Shown here piece by piece: positions 12,395-24,058 of a DNA stretch of 64,000 nt. The translations under genes were made by a program, and so were the position numbers. Numbering within the stretch: position 1 is the first letter of the stretch; each line of letters starts with the position of its first letter. A model generated the notes under the pieces. The model had not been told where the DNA came from. It saw nothing but the letters and a program-made list of their open reading frames with translations, and did not search any database. Location of the stretch: positions 7,181,501 through 7,245,500 of the forward strand of contig JAQISU010000123.1 in NCBI GenBank assembly GCA_029339505.1, given 5' to 3'. Source of the DNA: Unio delphinus (lineage: Eukaryota; Mollusca; Bivalvia; Unionida; Unionidae).

Positions 12395-13179
12395 ATATGA
12401 AATATTATGAATTTAATATGAAATTAAAAAACAAAAATAAACAATAGCTATGATGAGCGGTTATCATTCACTGGGTCCCTTTTTGGCTTTTATGTCTTTC
12501 ATAGGTTTTGTTTCTTTGAGATTGACCCTATGACCGTTTCTTTTTGCCGATAGTTCATTCTGAACTATCCTTTGGGGTTACCCTAGTGTAACAAAGTGCT
12601 TTTTGCATCCATGCTATTGTTTATTTTGGGAGCGCCTATTGTTGTTCTACACCTCCTCCAAGAATTTAATTTCCCGGGGGGTGAATAATCACACCGTAAC
12701 GTATTTGACGCGAAGAGAGGTGTACACGAAATACCCTTTTTGGGCTGGCGCCCCAATTATATAGAAAAACTTTCCGATTGGTACCGTCGAAAATAATGCC
12801 TGCCACCAGATTCGAAGGATGGCCCCCAAGACGAGATTCCATCTATGTATACAATACGCTAGTGATCGTAATCTACAAATCTATAAATATATGTGTATCA
12901 TGTGAAGGGTTTAATGATGACAACAAGAGATTGCATTGTGCGGAACTTCTACCCGGTGAAACATTACACCACACAAAAAAAACATTCACTCATCAAAAAT
13001 CCCATTGAGATACGTGACTACAACAAAGGAGGTATCGTACGCACACAAGCCCACACGAGTTATATGTAAATTGAATTATATGTCCGGTTCTTTTGAAAAA
13101 AGCTGATCGATAAACTTGTTCTGCTACTTTTCGTACTGAGGGTTCGCAAATATCAAAATATTTTCCATCTTCATTCATT
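12395..13179. other. Central non-coding region of Polinton-1
   Basis: Partly alignable with 51190-51480 of Polinton-2 (shared phrases GAGCGGTTATCA, GACCCTATGACCGTTTCTTT, GGGGTTACCC), which argues for a conserved non-coding function or slow decay. A 61-codon minus frame at 12993-13178 (K-Y-F-D-I-C-E-P) may be the end of another broken gene; I do not recognise it. Confidence 0.45.
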
Positions 13180-13536
13180 GATTCAAATATTCTTTATTCT
13201 TTATTTTCTGTATTATAGGCTTCTCATTTTTAAGTGTTTTCCAGTCTCTCCTCGTTTGGTGTTTTCACTTTGTGAAATAGCTCGTTAATTATCTAAAGAA
13301 TTATCAGTTTTTATACCATTTCTGTAATCAATGACAAGACCATCCTTGATCAATCTATTGTAACATTCGAACTCAAATCGATGACAATAATAATTTTTCC
13401 CTCCAGCGCCAAACGTAAGATATCCATGATTATTCACAGCACCAACTGGGTTCTTCAGTCTGCGGTTTCTGTCAATACCGTCACAAGATGGTTCATAATT
13501 GGTAATCACGGGATGTCGTTGAAATTCTTGGTTCAT
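13180..13536 (-). pseudogene. HNH (NUMOD-like) homing-endonuclease remnant
   Basis: An 83-codon frame with R-L-K-N-P-V-G-A-V-N-N-H-G-Y-L, then H-R-F-E-F-E-C-Y-N and D-Y-R-N-G-I-K-T-D-N-S-L-D-N. This is the pattern of HNH_3-type homing nucleases, where a D-H-x-(D/N)-G-x-K-x-(D/N)-N motif is usual. The position of the first catalytic His holds Tyr. A stop follows, after which R-A-I-S-Q-S-E-N-T-K-R continues the family pattern. Polinton-2 keeps only an N-terminal scrap (about 52340-52410). Classification is by motif reading. Confidence 0.55.
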
Positions 13537-13564
13537 TTATATGCTATAATATTATTTGTCTAAT

Positions 13565-13790
13565 TCATTATTTTTTTTACTTAAAAGCGCTTTTGCTCTC
13601 TGTATCGCTTACCAACACAGTTGAGACACAACTGCTACTTACCATGCACACCAACCCCACATCATATGCAAAGTAAGGGCCCTAAGCTTCCACTACGAAC
13701 GCTTTGTAAATGATATCCACAGAATTCAGTTCTACATGATTTGTTACAAGCGGTTACTGATCCTATCATAAGCCATTTGCAATGATTCAT
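13565..13790 (-). pseudogene. Cys-rich Zn-binding protein, broken
   Basis: Starts M-N-H-C-K-W and keeps C-N-K-S-C and C-G-Y-H metal ligands like the gene at 52421-52744, then has two stops within the second Cys cluster (before C-G-V-G-V and before Q-L-C-L). It lies 43 bp upstream of, and divergent from, the PolB start. Confidence 0.65.
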
Positions 13791-13833
13791 TATATAATAA
13801 ATTCTTTATTTAAATACTTGTTTTAATTATAAT

Positions 13834-15255
13834 ATGGAGAAGTTCGAGAGATTATCGAAAATTACGCCTTGGAAAAATGTTGAATTCAGTCTCGATAGCG
13901 TCTCCACTGATGTACCAAAGAGTCTAATAAGCGATAGAAGCATGTTGGGTAAAATCCGTGATTGTTTTAATGAATTCAAGCGCAATGGAGCATCTCACTA
14001 TTGGTCAACATTTCGAATTGATGGTAATGTTGATGCTGCCATGAACGACGAAAGAGCTCCACTAATAATCTCACATCTTGACAAGAAAAAGTATTTTTTT
14101 TAAGAGTGAAATTCATTATCCGTTCAGAAACGGGGAATTGGATTATACGCGACAAATTTGAACCCATCCTGAAAAAAAGAGAACTGTCACTGTGAGTCAG
14201 GATTCCAAACCAGGAATTCTGACTGGGATTGACAAACCGTATTACGAGAGATCCTGTCCTGTAACAGCAGTTGTTTATGGAATCTATCCGATAAATGATC
14301 AACCGAGTATTGAAAAACTAAATACAATGAAATTGTCACCGTTGACGTCGTCAAGTATAAATTGTGTAGCAGAACGAATAATAGAACATTTTACAAATGC
14401 GTTGCGTGGAAACAAATTGACGGATCTAAGACACTCAAAAATAAACGAATGGGGATTAACAGTGAAGGAGAGCGGAGCAACAATTCAAGATATAGCCAAA
14501 TTAGAAACCCCAATAACCGTAATGACGATAACAGGAGAGGTATTACACGAATCGAAATATAAATCAAATGGAGCTCGAATCAAAATTATTGACCATAATG
14601 AACACGCGTGAACACATGCTGTAACAATATTTCTGCGGGATAGAACCATAAAATATTACAAAGGAAATTTATTTTATTTTATTTACGATTTAAGTAAAAA
14701 CGATCCCGTATCAGTGTGGTTACTTCAAAGTTTTGAAGACGAAGAGGGTAAATTCGATCAATTTGTAAGACCCAATGGCGAATTATACCGTACTGAAGCC
14801 CTCCACAACGAGATGAAAAAACTTGCTAGTGGTTTTTCAACGGATTACGACGAACAATTATTAACAAACTGTTTTACAATACCGTCAGTTGCAGCTCATT
14901 TCATGAGAAAGAGAAATCTATGGAACCCAACACGCGCAGAATTTTTCAGATATCGAATCAAACTGTGTGAATATGGCCATGGTGGAATATAGAATACAAA
15001 ATACGACCCTACAAGTATTATTTCGGTTGATATGATTGCGTGTTATTCAGAGAGTTTTCTTGGGTATGGAGAGTGTTCTGAGTACTTCAAAAGATTTGGA
15101 CATCCCACACATGAGATAACCCGTGTTGCGATTAATGGACCACTGTCCGATTTTGATTTAACCGGATTCACTCGTGTGGTATCATTTGAGTTGGCTAAAG
15201 GACTTCATCCATGTTGTTATGTTTGGTTTGGTAGACACATCTCTGAAGGAGTGCG
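13834..15255 (+). pseudogene. DNA polymerase B, truncated remnant
   Basis: Matches the first about 480 residues of the polymerase at 52787. It has an intact M-E-K-F-E-R-L-S-K-I start and a frameshift near 14100. Open pieces lie at 14192-14611 and 14714-14992, with a stop at G-G-I before the palm. Motif A is present as S-V-D-M-I-A-C-Y-S (Polinton-2 has Y-P). The sequence breaks off at H-I-S-E; motif C and the entire helicase region are absent. Confidence 0.8.
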
Positions 15256-15312
15256 GAGCAACAATTCAAGATATAGCCATATTAGAAACATCATTAAGAT
15301 TCCCAATAATCA
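15250..15312 (+). other. Displaced duplicate of a PolB N-terminal segment
   Basis: The bases GGAGCAACAATTCAAGATAT at about 15256 are a second copy of a PolB stretch found upstream at about 14473 and in Polinton-2 at about 53409. Here it is spliced directly after the palm remnant and directly before the Zn-ribbon/PLA2 remnant. It marks the breakpoint of the deletion that removed the rest of PolB, helicase, HNH and integrase. Confidence 0.7.
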
Positions 15313-15613
15313 GATCGTCGAGTATGATATCGAGTCTGGTCCCGTGTTCACAATAACTATATCATGGAAGGTGCTTTTCTCCTGGATAATTCGCCCATGG
15401 TGTTCCTGAGAGTTTTACTAATTTGGCTGCAATATCACCTCCTCGTTTATTTTTAAAAACATCTCCAGATTTCATAGAAACAAATCTAAATTTTTTTGTA
15501 CCACATTGTTCACACTTACAAGCAAGTGCTGATCTGTTATTTTTAGTTGTAACCGTCATCAGGTCGTTTGTGCTAGTACGCTTCTTACATTTCACACAAT
15601 ATATTAAATCCAT
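15313..15613 (-). pseudogene. Zn-ribbon / phospholipase A2-like protein, truncated
   Basis: The 83-codon open part has an N-terminal zinc ribbon (C-V-K-C and C-E-Q-C pairs) and then G-T-P-W-A-N-Y-P-G-E-K-H-L-P. A TGA stops it, and the following calcium-loop region reads C-E-H-G instead of C-G-P-G as in Polinton-2 (57138-57666). The catalytic His-Asp part is deleted. The start is 17 bp from the divergent ATPase start. Confidence 0.75.
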
Positions 15614-15630
15614 AATTTATTTATAATAAC

Positions 15631-16130
15631 ATGAATATAATTGATTTCTCGGCGACAAAAACACAAGAACAGTTAAACATCATGCAGCGCTACCAAAGTC
15701 TATTCGCATGAATATAATTGGACCATCTAGAAGTGGCAAGACACAACTGCTACTTAATTTGATACGATGTTACGAGGCGTTAAAGTATTTTAACGAGAAA
15801 GCAAAATCGGAAATCAATGAAGATGTTATTGAGTTTATTACCGATATCGAGGAAGCACCGAGCATTGATGATATTGATGGAAGTATTAACACTCAACGAT
15901 ACACTCAAATACCAAACGTGATCAGAGATAACTGCAATATTCTTGCTGTATTTAACGGAGTTGACACACATACGCTACGAAATATTTGGCAAACATGGTG
16001 CGGCGGTGATATGGGTCATAGAGATTTCTATAGTCGCGCTCAGTCAATCCCTCATGGATTTGTATCGATAAATTTGCATGATCCTAGATCAAGATATCCT
16101 GTCGGACTTGATCAATTAGTCTTTTTGTGA
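15631..16130 (+). pseudogene. Packaging ATPase (A32/FtsK-like), Walker B deleted
   Basis: The N-terminal lead (15631-15700) is shifted relative to the body. The body has Walker A with Gly-Pro-Ser-Arg-Ser-Gly-Lys-Thr, one Gly replaced by Arg compared with Polinton-2. An internal deletion joins S-I-N to T-Q-R-Y-T-Q, removing the Walker B strand (V-V-Y-D-D in Polinton-2). A second deletion removes about 17 residues after Walker A. The protein could not hydrolyse ATP. Its 3' end enters the right TIR. Confidence 0.8.
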
Positions 16131-16300
16131 AATCCTAAGAAGATTTTCATCGTAAAAAAGAATGTTATCCCCATAGCAGCAGAGAGCGCAACAACGACTT
16201 TTCGTCTCCAAAGAAAACTTTTTTTTACGATTTTGGAGGAAGCCATGGTTTACCAAATGGACGTTTCTAAAAAGTTGTCGGATTCGCCCTCTCTGCTGCT
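16115..16300. repeat. Polinton-1 right terminal inverted repeat
   Basis: Reverse complement of 4504-4732 with indels. The outer block 16175-16300 (126 bp) is framed by AGCAGCAGAGAG at its inner edge and CTCTCTGCTGCT at the terminus. TATCT (16301-16305) follows as the target-site duplication. Confidence 0.87.
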
Positions 16301-16472
16301 TATCTTAATAAATTTCGAAACATTGACACCCTTGTTTATATAACAACAGTTTATCCTACCACAGCTTCATATAAAAGGTGAAAGTAAACAACGAACTTTA
16401 TCCTCAATTTGGACGAAATATTCAAGTCTAATTATAAGCAAACCGGGTCTAGAATATTCTGAAGTTAAATGA

Positions 16473-17090
16473 CATGTAAACATTCTATGTACAACTTAAG
16501 ATCTTTGCCAAACCTTAGGTATGTAAACATTCTATGTACAACTTAAGATCTTTGCCAAACCTTAGGTATGTAAACATTCTATGTACAACTTAATATCTTT
16601 GCCAAACCTTAGGTATGTAAACATTCTATGTACAACTTAAGATCTTTGCCAAACCTTAGGAATGTAAACATTCTATGTTCTCTTAAATTTTTGGCCAAAC
16701 CTTAGGTATGTAAACATTCTATTTGCAACTTAAGTTTTTTGCCAAGCCTTAGGTATGTAAACATTCTATGTACAACTTAAGATCTTTGCCAAACCATAGG
16801 TATGTAAACATTCTATGTGCAACTTAAGTTTTTTGCCAAACCTTGGGTATGTAAACATTCTATGTACAACTTAAGATCTTTGCTAAACCTTAGGTATGTA
16901 AATATTTTATGTACAACTTAAGTTCTTTGCCAAACCTTAGATATGTAAACATTCTATGTACAACTTAATATCTTTGCCAAACCTTAGTTATGTAAACATT
17001 TTATGTACAGGTTAAGATCATTAACAAACTTTAGTTATGTAAACATTCTGTGTACAACTTAAGATCTTTGCCAAACCTTAGGTAGGTATA
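16473..17090. repeat. 47-bp minisatellite, about 13 copies
   Basis: Head-to-tail copies of a 47-bp unit beginning ATGTAAACATTCTATGTACA and containing CTTTGCCAAACCTTAGG, increasingly diverged toward 17090. No spacers or coding sense. Confidence 0.93.
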
Positions 17091-18154
17091 CATTATGTTT
17101 ACATTTTCTAAAGTACAACTTACAATAATGAAGAAATGTTAAGAACACGCTTAAATATTTACAACACCTCTATTCATAAAGAAATATAAAAATGTATACA
17201 ATGAAGACGTCTTTTACATAATTGTAAATATGCGAATGATATCAATAATAATTCAATTTACATTGGAAAAGGTCTTATGAATGTCACTCGGGGCTTAATT
17301 ACACAATATATAGAGCAATAAAGCAATATGGCACTTCTGTACACATGAGAGCGCACCTGCAGTCACATTACATTTTCTCTTCATGTGTCTAATGTGAATA
17401 TTTTATTCTTACAGCCTATATCTCGATCTAAATAATTTATGTTATTGTTCTTTCGATTCTTAATGAACGTTAGGGGATTATAATCTCCGAAATACACCAA
17501 CATGAGAAGGAGCTGAATTAATACACGCTTTTAACTCTTTAAAGCCGTTATCAACGCCAAACAATCCAATTTAATTGTGGTAACACCTTTTTGGTGCTTC
17601 TTTTTTAATTTTATATAAAAATAGCACACTGGATATTCGACATCAATTTACATCTTGAATCAATACTCCACCAAACCTTACATTACTTACATCGCTATAC
17701 ATTTTAAACTATTGTATTGGCTGTAATTTGGTGCTTAAAGAAATAGTGCACTTTTATGTACGACCTTTAATTTATTAAAAGCCTCCTATTACTATTCATA
17801 CCAATGAAACATGGATTTGTACACAACAGAGTTGTCAAAATTCAGCAATAATGGAAAACTTCGATCAAAATTTCCAATAAAATTCAGTTGTACCCAAAAT
17901 TTCCGATAATATTCAGTTGTACGGAAACGTCACATCAGTTGGATTTCACTAATATAACTTCTACAAGTTTAGATTGTCCTTCTGTCAGAACATATCTTAA
18001 AAATGTGACAAAAGCGCAGAAAAAACCTCACCTTTAACAAGAGAAATTTTAGATAAATATATTTAAATTAATAGCAAATATAAACAGAGATATCACATAC
18101 CATAGCAACTCTACCACTCAAATTTATGCTACTCTAATCAAAAATGAGAACGAA

Positions 18155-18246
<92 letters not shown>

Positions 18247-18250
18247 TTTT
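18155..18250. repeat. (ATT)n/(TTTA)n microsatellite, unit A
   Basis: About 95 bp of ATT repeats passing into TTTA. Matching tracts of different length lie in unit B (30227-30290) and unit C (41552-41619). Confidence 0.95.
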
Positions 18251-19163
18251 TTTATTTATTTGTCACATGTGACCAGGAGAGTAATACGATGACGAGGGCC
18301 ACCATTGTTAAACCGGATACAGCTAATTCATGTTAAAATGCATGTAGATTTTCAATTGAGATTTTCAAATTCATCATATTACGGTGTCATTGTGAGAACA
18401 AAAATATGTTTATTTTGTTGTCGGTCATTACTAATGCTACTTTCTTTGACTTACTTATATATTAATCTCTGCGATAGTTTTGATTATGCAAACCTAATCA
18501 CACATCCCAAACCGGCGATGCACATGTATATCTGTAAAAGTTTTCAAATAGCTACATCTCAGAAGAATCTCAAATTAGTATATAAGTAATTGAAAATATT
18601 TTTAAACGGCTTCACATCATTCAAATAAAATTCATCAAATTATTTCACTGATTGTTAAACGAAACTATGACTCACAAACATGCGATTCTTTTATGTGGAA
18701 CTACCAATAAAAGATTCTTACAATCAGAATTAAAAAGAACAATAACTTTCTGGCTTGAAGATGAATCAATTGTGTAGAAAAATACCTCACAGGTAAAGAA
18801 AATGAGATATTATACTGACAAGGACCCGACCATTTAATTCCCTGAGGATGGGAGCAACGGGAGATAGTATTTGTTTTAAATATAAGATATCAGGTCCCGT
18901 GAAAGATCATTCTCTTGGTGAGATATTTCGAGGGAAAGAAAAACTAACGCTGTTAGCCATACTAAATATACACAAAATTATCTTGAGAAAAAGTATTTAA
19001 AAAATCTGTATGGAAGGAAAATCCCGAAATCCCTCTCCCTCCCTCCAAATAAAATGATCGGTCCATTAGTATAAATTAGTATATTGATGCTACTTGAAGG
19101 CAGTGAGTATATTTATGATACCTCTTAAAGGTTGTCTTACTAAATAGACAGAGAAAATATTCT

Positions 19164-19168
19164 TCTTG
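19164..19168. other. Empty Polinton insertion site, unit A
   Basis: GAGAAAATATTCTTCTTGTTGACTT is continuous here. In unit C the same sequence is split at TCTTG by Polinton-2, with TCTTG present on both sides. Unit A therefore shows the pre-insertion state. Confidence 0.9.
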
Positions 19169-19479
19169 TTGACTTGGACTGATATTCAGCAGATTTAAAG
19201 GTAAGCACATCATGTTAAATTTGTTAATTTTTATAGATTGGTACAGGACCGCCCTTGGAGCAAAGCGGTAGCCTTGAATCCCACGACTTCATGGCCACAA
19301 GTTAAATTGACCAAAATTTAACTGCACCGGTAGCGTGGCGCGCTGGGACTAGCCTTGGTTCATAAACCACACCAGTTTCTCATCAAATGATATTTAGATG
19401 CGAAACATATAAAAATATTTGTTTGTTTGTTTAGGATTTTTCACGTAGTTTTCATAATTTTCAGTCATGTCGCTTCTAC

Positions 19480-19742
19480 ATCTGCAGTGAGGCAGTTTAT
19501 AGTGATATCAAGCAATGGGGGATCATTCCGCAGACATGTAGCATGATTTCCCACCCAGTCACATTATCCTGACACCAGGCCAACTAGTCATAACACTAAC
19601 ATCTTATTGCTGAGCGTTAAACGAGGCAGCTGTTAATATAAAGTTTGTAAGTCTTTGGTATGATTCGGCCTGGATTCGAACCCACGGCCTCCCGCTTCCT
19701 CGGCGGACGCTCTAACTACTAGGCCACCGAAGCGGTTTATAA
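19480..19742 (-). mobile_element. tRNA-derived SINE-like repeat, unit A
   Basis: On the minus strand a tRNA-like head (about 19742-19658) has an A-box-like GTGGCCTAGTAGTTAGAGC and B-box GGTTCGAATCC, followed by a unique body running down to about 19480. Copies at the same place in units B and C were inherited through the duplication. Diverged from a functional tRNA, with no clean acceptor stem. Confidence 0.65.
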
Positions 19743-19749
19743 TATGAGA

Positions 19750-20526
19750 CAGCATCTAAAACAAACTATTGTAGTTAAATTGGGACGTTATTATACCTTG
19801 ATTTATTTTAACCTCCTGCATGATATTTTGACATTCATCAACATTAATAACTGAAAAGATTCATCGTTCCGTTGCTCATTATTTTGGGTCTAGCGTGTGA
19901 TTTATGTAAATAATGACTAATATCTGAGGACATATTGTAGCAGAGATAAATGGATAACTGATTTCATTATTAACATTGGCACTTTTAGTAGAAATCTGTC
20001 ACCTTTCCACAGTAAGTAGATGAGAAAATTTCCCTAAAATAATTAGTTTCATTTATATTTCTCACGAACTTAGATCAGTAAGTTTGTATCAGATTACAAT
20101 TAATATCTTCAAACATGGTTCACACAGCTCCTGAAGTAGAGATGATCCAGTAAAATAGATATCTTGCTTCCGTTAGTAATACCTTGTGTGCCATTAAAAT
20201 GTTCTCTGATACTTTTTACTGGATTAATACACATGATCAAATAATAATTGTATTGATGACATCTGTATAGTTAAGGTTCGAGTTTAAATGCATTGACCGT
20301 TTAGTATCAAAATGGGCTGACAAATAAGGAAAGAATTTTCAGTGATATATTCATAATAGTCTTCTTGAGGAGTAATTTGCTTTCACTCTAGAACGTGTGG
20401 CTAAGCAGCTTGCGATTTACACCATACATTCAAAAGAATGCTGAACTCCCATGTAAACATGTAGATGACGAGATTTCCAAGCTGCACTAATACATATTAC
20501 TTATATTTGATATCACAGGTTTACAC
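19750..20526. other. Non-coding duplicated sequence, unit A
   Basis: Alignable with unit C 59135-59940, absent from unit B. No gene seen. Confidence 0.6.
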
Positions 20527-21003
20527 ATATTCAGTGGGCATACAGGTTAAACAGGAAACCAATAATGGGTATGAAGCTGACATATATATTATAAAGGACA
20601 AAATAAAGGTTTATGAAAATGACATATATGTTATATAGGAAACCAATAAAGGGTATCAAGTTGACATACATATTATACAGGAAACCAATGAAGGGTTTGA
20701 AGCTGACATATATATAATATAGGAAACAAACCAAAAGAGGGTATAAAGCTGTCATACAGATTATACAGGAAGCCGATGAAGAGTATCAAGCTGACATACA
20801 GATTATATGTATTAAGCTGACATACAGATTATATGTATTAAGTTGATATAAAGATTATACAGGAAACAATGAAGGATATGAAGCTGACATATATTATATA
20901 GGAAACCAATAAAGGGTATAAAGCTGACATACAGATTGTAAAGGAAACCGATCAAGGGTATCAAGGTGACATATAGAATATAAAGGAAACCAATAATCAT
21001 ATG
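20527..21003. repeat. Degenerate minisatellite, about 42-bp unit
   Basis: Repeated phrase AGGAAACCAATAAAGGGTAT followed by AAGCTGACATACA and ATTATA. Minus-strand frames rich in G-F-L-Y-N-x-Y-V come only from the repeat. A homologous array is in unit C at 59945-60395. Confidence 0.85.
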
Positions 21004-22019
21004 AAGTTGAACTAATGATTATACAGAAAACAATCAAGGATATTAATTATCGAGCAACACTAAATCTCAAGTACCATAATAAGATTTAGGTGAATAAGCA
21101 CCAGGACTAGCCTTCAAAATCTCACATCGTGTTTGGTAACATGATTGAGCTGATACGATCATATTTCGACATTTGCTGATCATCATCAACCACAGCCCGA
21201 AATCATTGACATAAATGACGGGCTGATTTTCTTGTTTCAACATAATTCATTAAAACAGCATTTAATCAAAGGTGGTGAATTCCATTGCTTGGCGAGTTTT
21301 CTTATCCTATTACAAATTTATTGCCTAACCTTTAAAAAACATTCAGATTAATTAATTGCACTTGACATGTTGTGGCTGCAGCCTAATTGGTCTTCGTATA
21401 CGTGTACAGCAATCAAGCATTAAATACGCGTTAAGAAATACATAAGATTGTACGGCACTATGACGAATGTGCTAAATAGGGTCAAACAGTTAAGGAATTA
21501 ACACGATATTATACTGAAAAAACAGGTCATAACAACAAGGGGTAAACGCCACAATTTAGAAATAGATGACTATATCATTATCACATATGAATGCCATCTA
21601 ACAGAAGCATCTTATTTTGTCATAAGCTTTCCATAAGGAGTCTTTCTATCCTTTCTATTTGGGAAAGGAATGTGAGTTAGTCTGCATGGGTATATTATCA
21701 TGAAGATTGGTTCTTATGCTTTACTTTAGGGGTCTATTTAGGCGGGCAATGTGAGACTGTCTGTCTTATTATCATGGAAATTAAAATTAGGTCGACATTT
21801 TACATACCAGAGTACGAAGTCCAGTAAATTATCTCTGTTTAGTTACTAAATCCAATTCAGGTAAAATTATTTTGGCGTGTTCCAGAGCTCAGATATGTTA
21901 CTATTCATATAGAGTACGGTGAGATCAAAGTTTGATTGATTCATTGCATAAGATTCATCGGAACACCGGAAATTGTTTAAACAGTCTGAGTTTGACATGT
22001 ACTTTAATGCTCAAGTTGA
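21004..22019. other. Non-coding duplicated sequence, unit A
   Basis: Homologous stretches are found in units B and C (for example GGGTCAAACAGTTAAGGAATT). No gene visible. Confidence 0.55.
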
Positions 22020-22211
22020 TCATCCATTCTTACCAACAATCCCAGCACAACAACTCTCATCCCAGGTGGTTACAGATCCAATTTTCTGTTGGAGGATTAC
22101 ACAGGTGGCAGAATAAGTGTCATGGAAGTTGCATCCATTTGTCAAGTTGATTCCAGTTTTTTCTAATACGCACATTAAGTTCCCCAAATTAAGACAAGTA
22201 GATGCCATCAT
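22020..22211 (-). pseudogene. Exon-like remnant, possible class C receptor fragment (unit A)
   Basis: A minus-strand frame conserved in all three units: L-G-N-L-M-C-V-L, G-I-N-L, C-N-F-H-D-T-Y-S-A-T-C-V-I-L-Q-Q, then C-C-A-G-I-V-G followed immediately by a GTAAGA splice-donor-like sequence. The D-T-Y/C pattern and I-V-G edge resemble the ligand-binding (ANF_receptor) domain of class C GPCRs. The match is short and by eye. Further exons are not visible. Confidence 0.3.
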
Positions 22212-23791
22212 CAGAATATATTTTTGGTCTTACTGCGATACCTGAGTAACTCTTTCATAACCTGGAATATACATGGCACCTGTTTATTGATACTGTTTTT
22301 GTTCCACAGTCACCTGATTAAAAGTTCAGATAAAATCACTGAAATAGGGCAAAGAACAACAAATACTTACATTATCTTGAATGTCGTTGTTTTTATTTAG
22401 TTTATTGCCGAGTGCAGACTTTAAGACCTCAAATATCATATAACTCATGTGTATTAGAGAACAGAAGAAGAATAAAAACCAATTATAATTTCAGGGGTAT
22501 ATGAAAATAACATAAGAAGGCTATTGAGGCCAATGACTATCGCATATATATCAGAAACGTATCATTTTACAAGTCTAAGTACTAAGCCATTTTGCTAGAT
22601 TTCTGCTTTATATAGTTCATAGTGTCCATACTTACCACATGTAAGGAGATTAGATGAAAATAGCATAGCTATACGGATATTATATCGTGTTTATTGCATT
22701 TCGTGTTTGTTGAATTAAGTTCCATCACTTAATTGGTATCGTTTTTCTACGCTATTTGCAGTTTCACATGTGCTCCTGGAATTATTGTGCAGTATCCTCT
22801 TTACTAATTGACTGCGATCGAGGAAAATGCTACTTAACCCTGCCTTTATGGAATGTTTTGTTCTCAATGAACATTTTGGCGGTCATTTTTTTAACTCGAC
22901 TCGCGAACGGAAATTCACGCAAAATTATCGTGGCTGTCACAATATGGACAATTTCCCCTCACATGTAATTATTATGTCATGTATAATAATATCATCATAA
23001 TAAAACTGGCATAACTCTACGAGACAAGAACAGAATAACAACAAGAATTATAACTAAGTGTATTGCTCATTTGATAGCGGGTGTGTGGGGTAGGGATGGA
23101 GGCAGCAGTATACTGCTGCAACATATAACCCACCCAAAAATCAAGATTGGATTGAATGTTAACTTACAGAAGAAGAAACAAACACATTTGTTCACAGTAT
23201 AATGTGGACATAAACCGGTCGCCCAACGGACAGAACGTTATCCAGCCACATCATATTTACACACAAAATATGTGATGCATATCCGACTCTTCTCTACAGA
23301 CTGCTGTTCCTGAAGAAATACTGCAAATATCCGGTCGCAAATATTTTACACTAAATATGGGAGTCTCGGCATCCAAGAAATCCTTATTCCACATGAAGAT
23401 CGCAATAATGTGGTCTTTAGTTGTGAGAAGAGACATTCTAGGGCAAACATTACACCGTGTCAAACAATGTGACATCGCACGCATTGATAATACTGTTTTT
23501 TTTAAATATAAAACAAATGATTGTGTCGTGATAAAATGTTCTGTTTATTCAGACTGCAGCTGGTTTTTTGATTTTTAGTTTGTATCTTTTTAAAAATCAA
23601 TTCACTTTTCCTAGTTCAGGATTGTTTGGAAGTATATTTTATGCAAACCAAATGAAAGGTGCGTCGTCTCTCAGAATGAACGAAAATATTAATTCTTCTT
23701 TCTATTTAAGTAATTTCTACTGAAATAAAACCTGTGATAACAAGAATCTAAAATGGATAATGATTTAATATGAAATTTATGAAACTCGTTG
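22212..23791. other. Upstream region of TLR-A
   Basis: Conserved in units B and C. A minus-strand segment near 22390-22470 ends in an ideal GTAAGT donor and may be another relic exon. A 75-codon minus frame at 23257-23484 recurs with changes in units B and C, but I recognise nothing in it. The TLR promoter and 5' exon presumably lie here. Confidence 0.4.
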
Positions 23792-23841
23792 AATAATGTC
23801 CAGGTTTTGCGAGTCAAGATTCGCAAAATCTGGATATTATT
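23792..23841. repeat. Palindrome upstream of TLR-A
   Basis: Inverted arms of 21 bp (AATAATGTCCAGGTTTTGCGA and its near-complement, 2 mismatches) around an 8-bp loop GTCAAGAT, about 215 bp before the TLR start. Present at the same relative position in units B and C. Confidence 0.85.
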
Positions 23842-24058
23842 TAACTCGCAATACAGAATTTAATGGACCACGCAGCATTATTTAGATCCTTGTCGTGGTA
23901 TATTGATTTAGTTTTTCAGATATTATTTTGTTGTAAATTTTGCTTGCAAAGGAAAAGAGAACGTTACATATGAAATCTGAGAAACTTATATTAGCACAAT
24001 TACCGAATTGTTAAAATTCCTATCATTCTACATTTTTTGTGTTCTTGTTCCTTACAGG

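Noticed and set aside
18305..18589. 94-codon plus frame in unit A
   Set aside because: Not open in units B and C, no recognisable motif; chance frame in duplicated non-coding DNA.
19658..19742. Functional tRNA gene on the minus strand
   Set aside because: A and B boxes are present but the acceptor stem does not pair and a long body follows; SINE-like. The same holds for 28344-28430 and the unit B and C copies.
20531..21000. Minus-strand membrane-like frames rich in G-F-L-Y-N and Y-V
   Set aside because: Translation of the degenerate 42-bp repeat; the unit C copy (59988-60390) gives similar artefacts with different breaks.
23257..23484. 75-codon minus frame found in all three units
   Set aside because: Conservation follows from the segmental duplication; start and frame differ between copies and no motif is recognisable.
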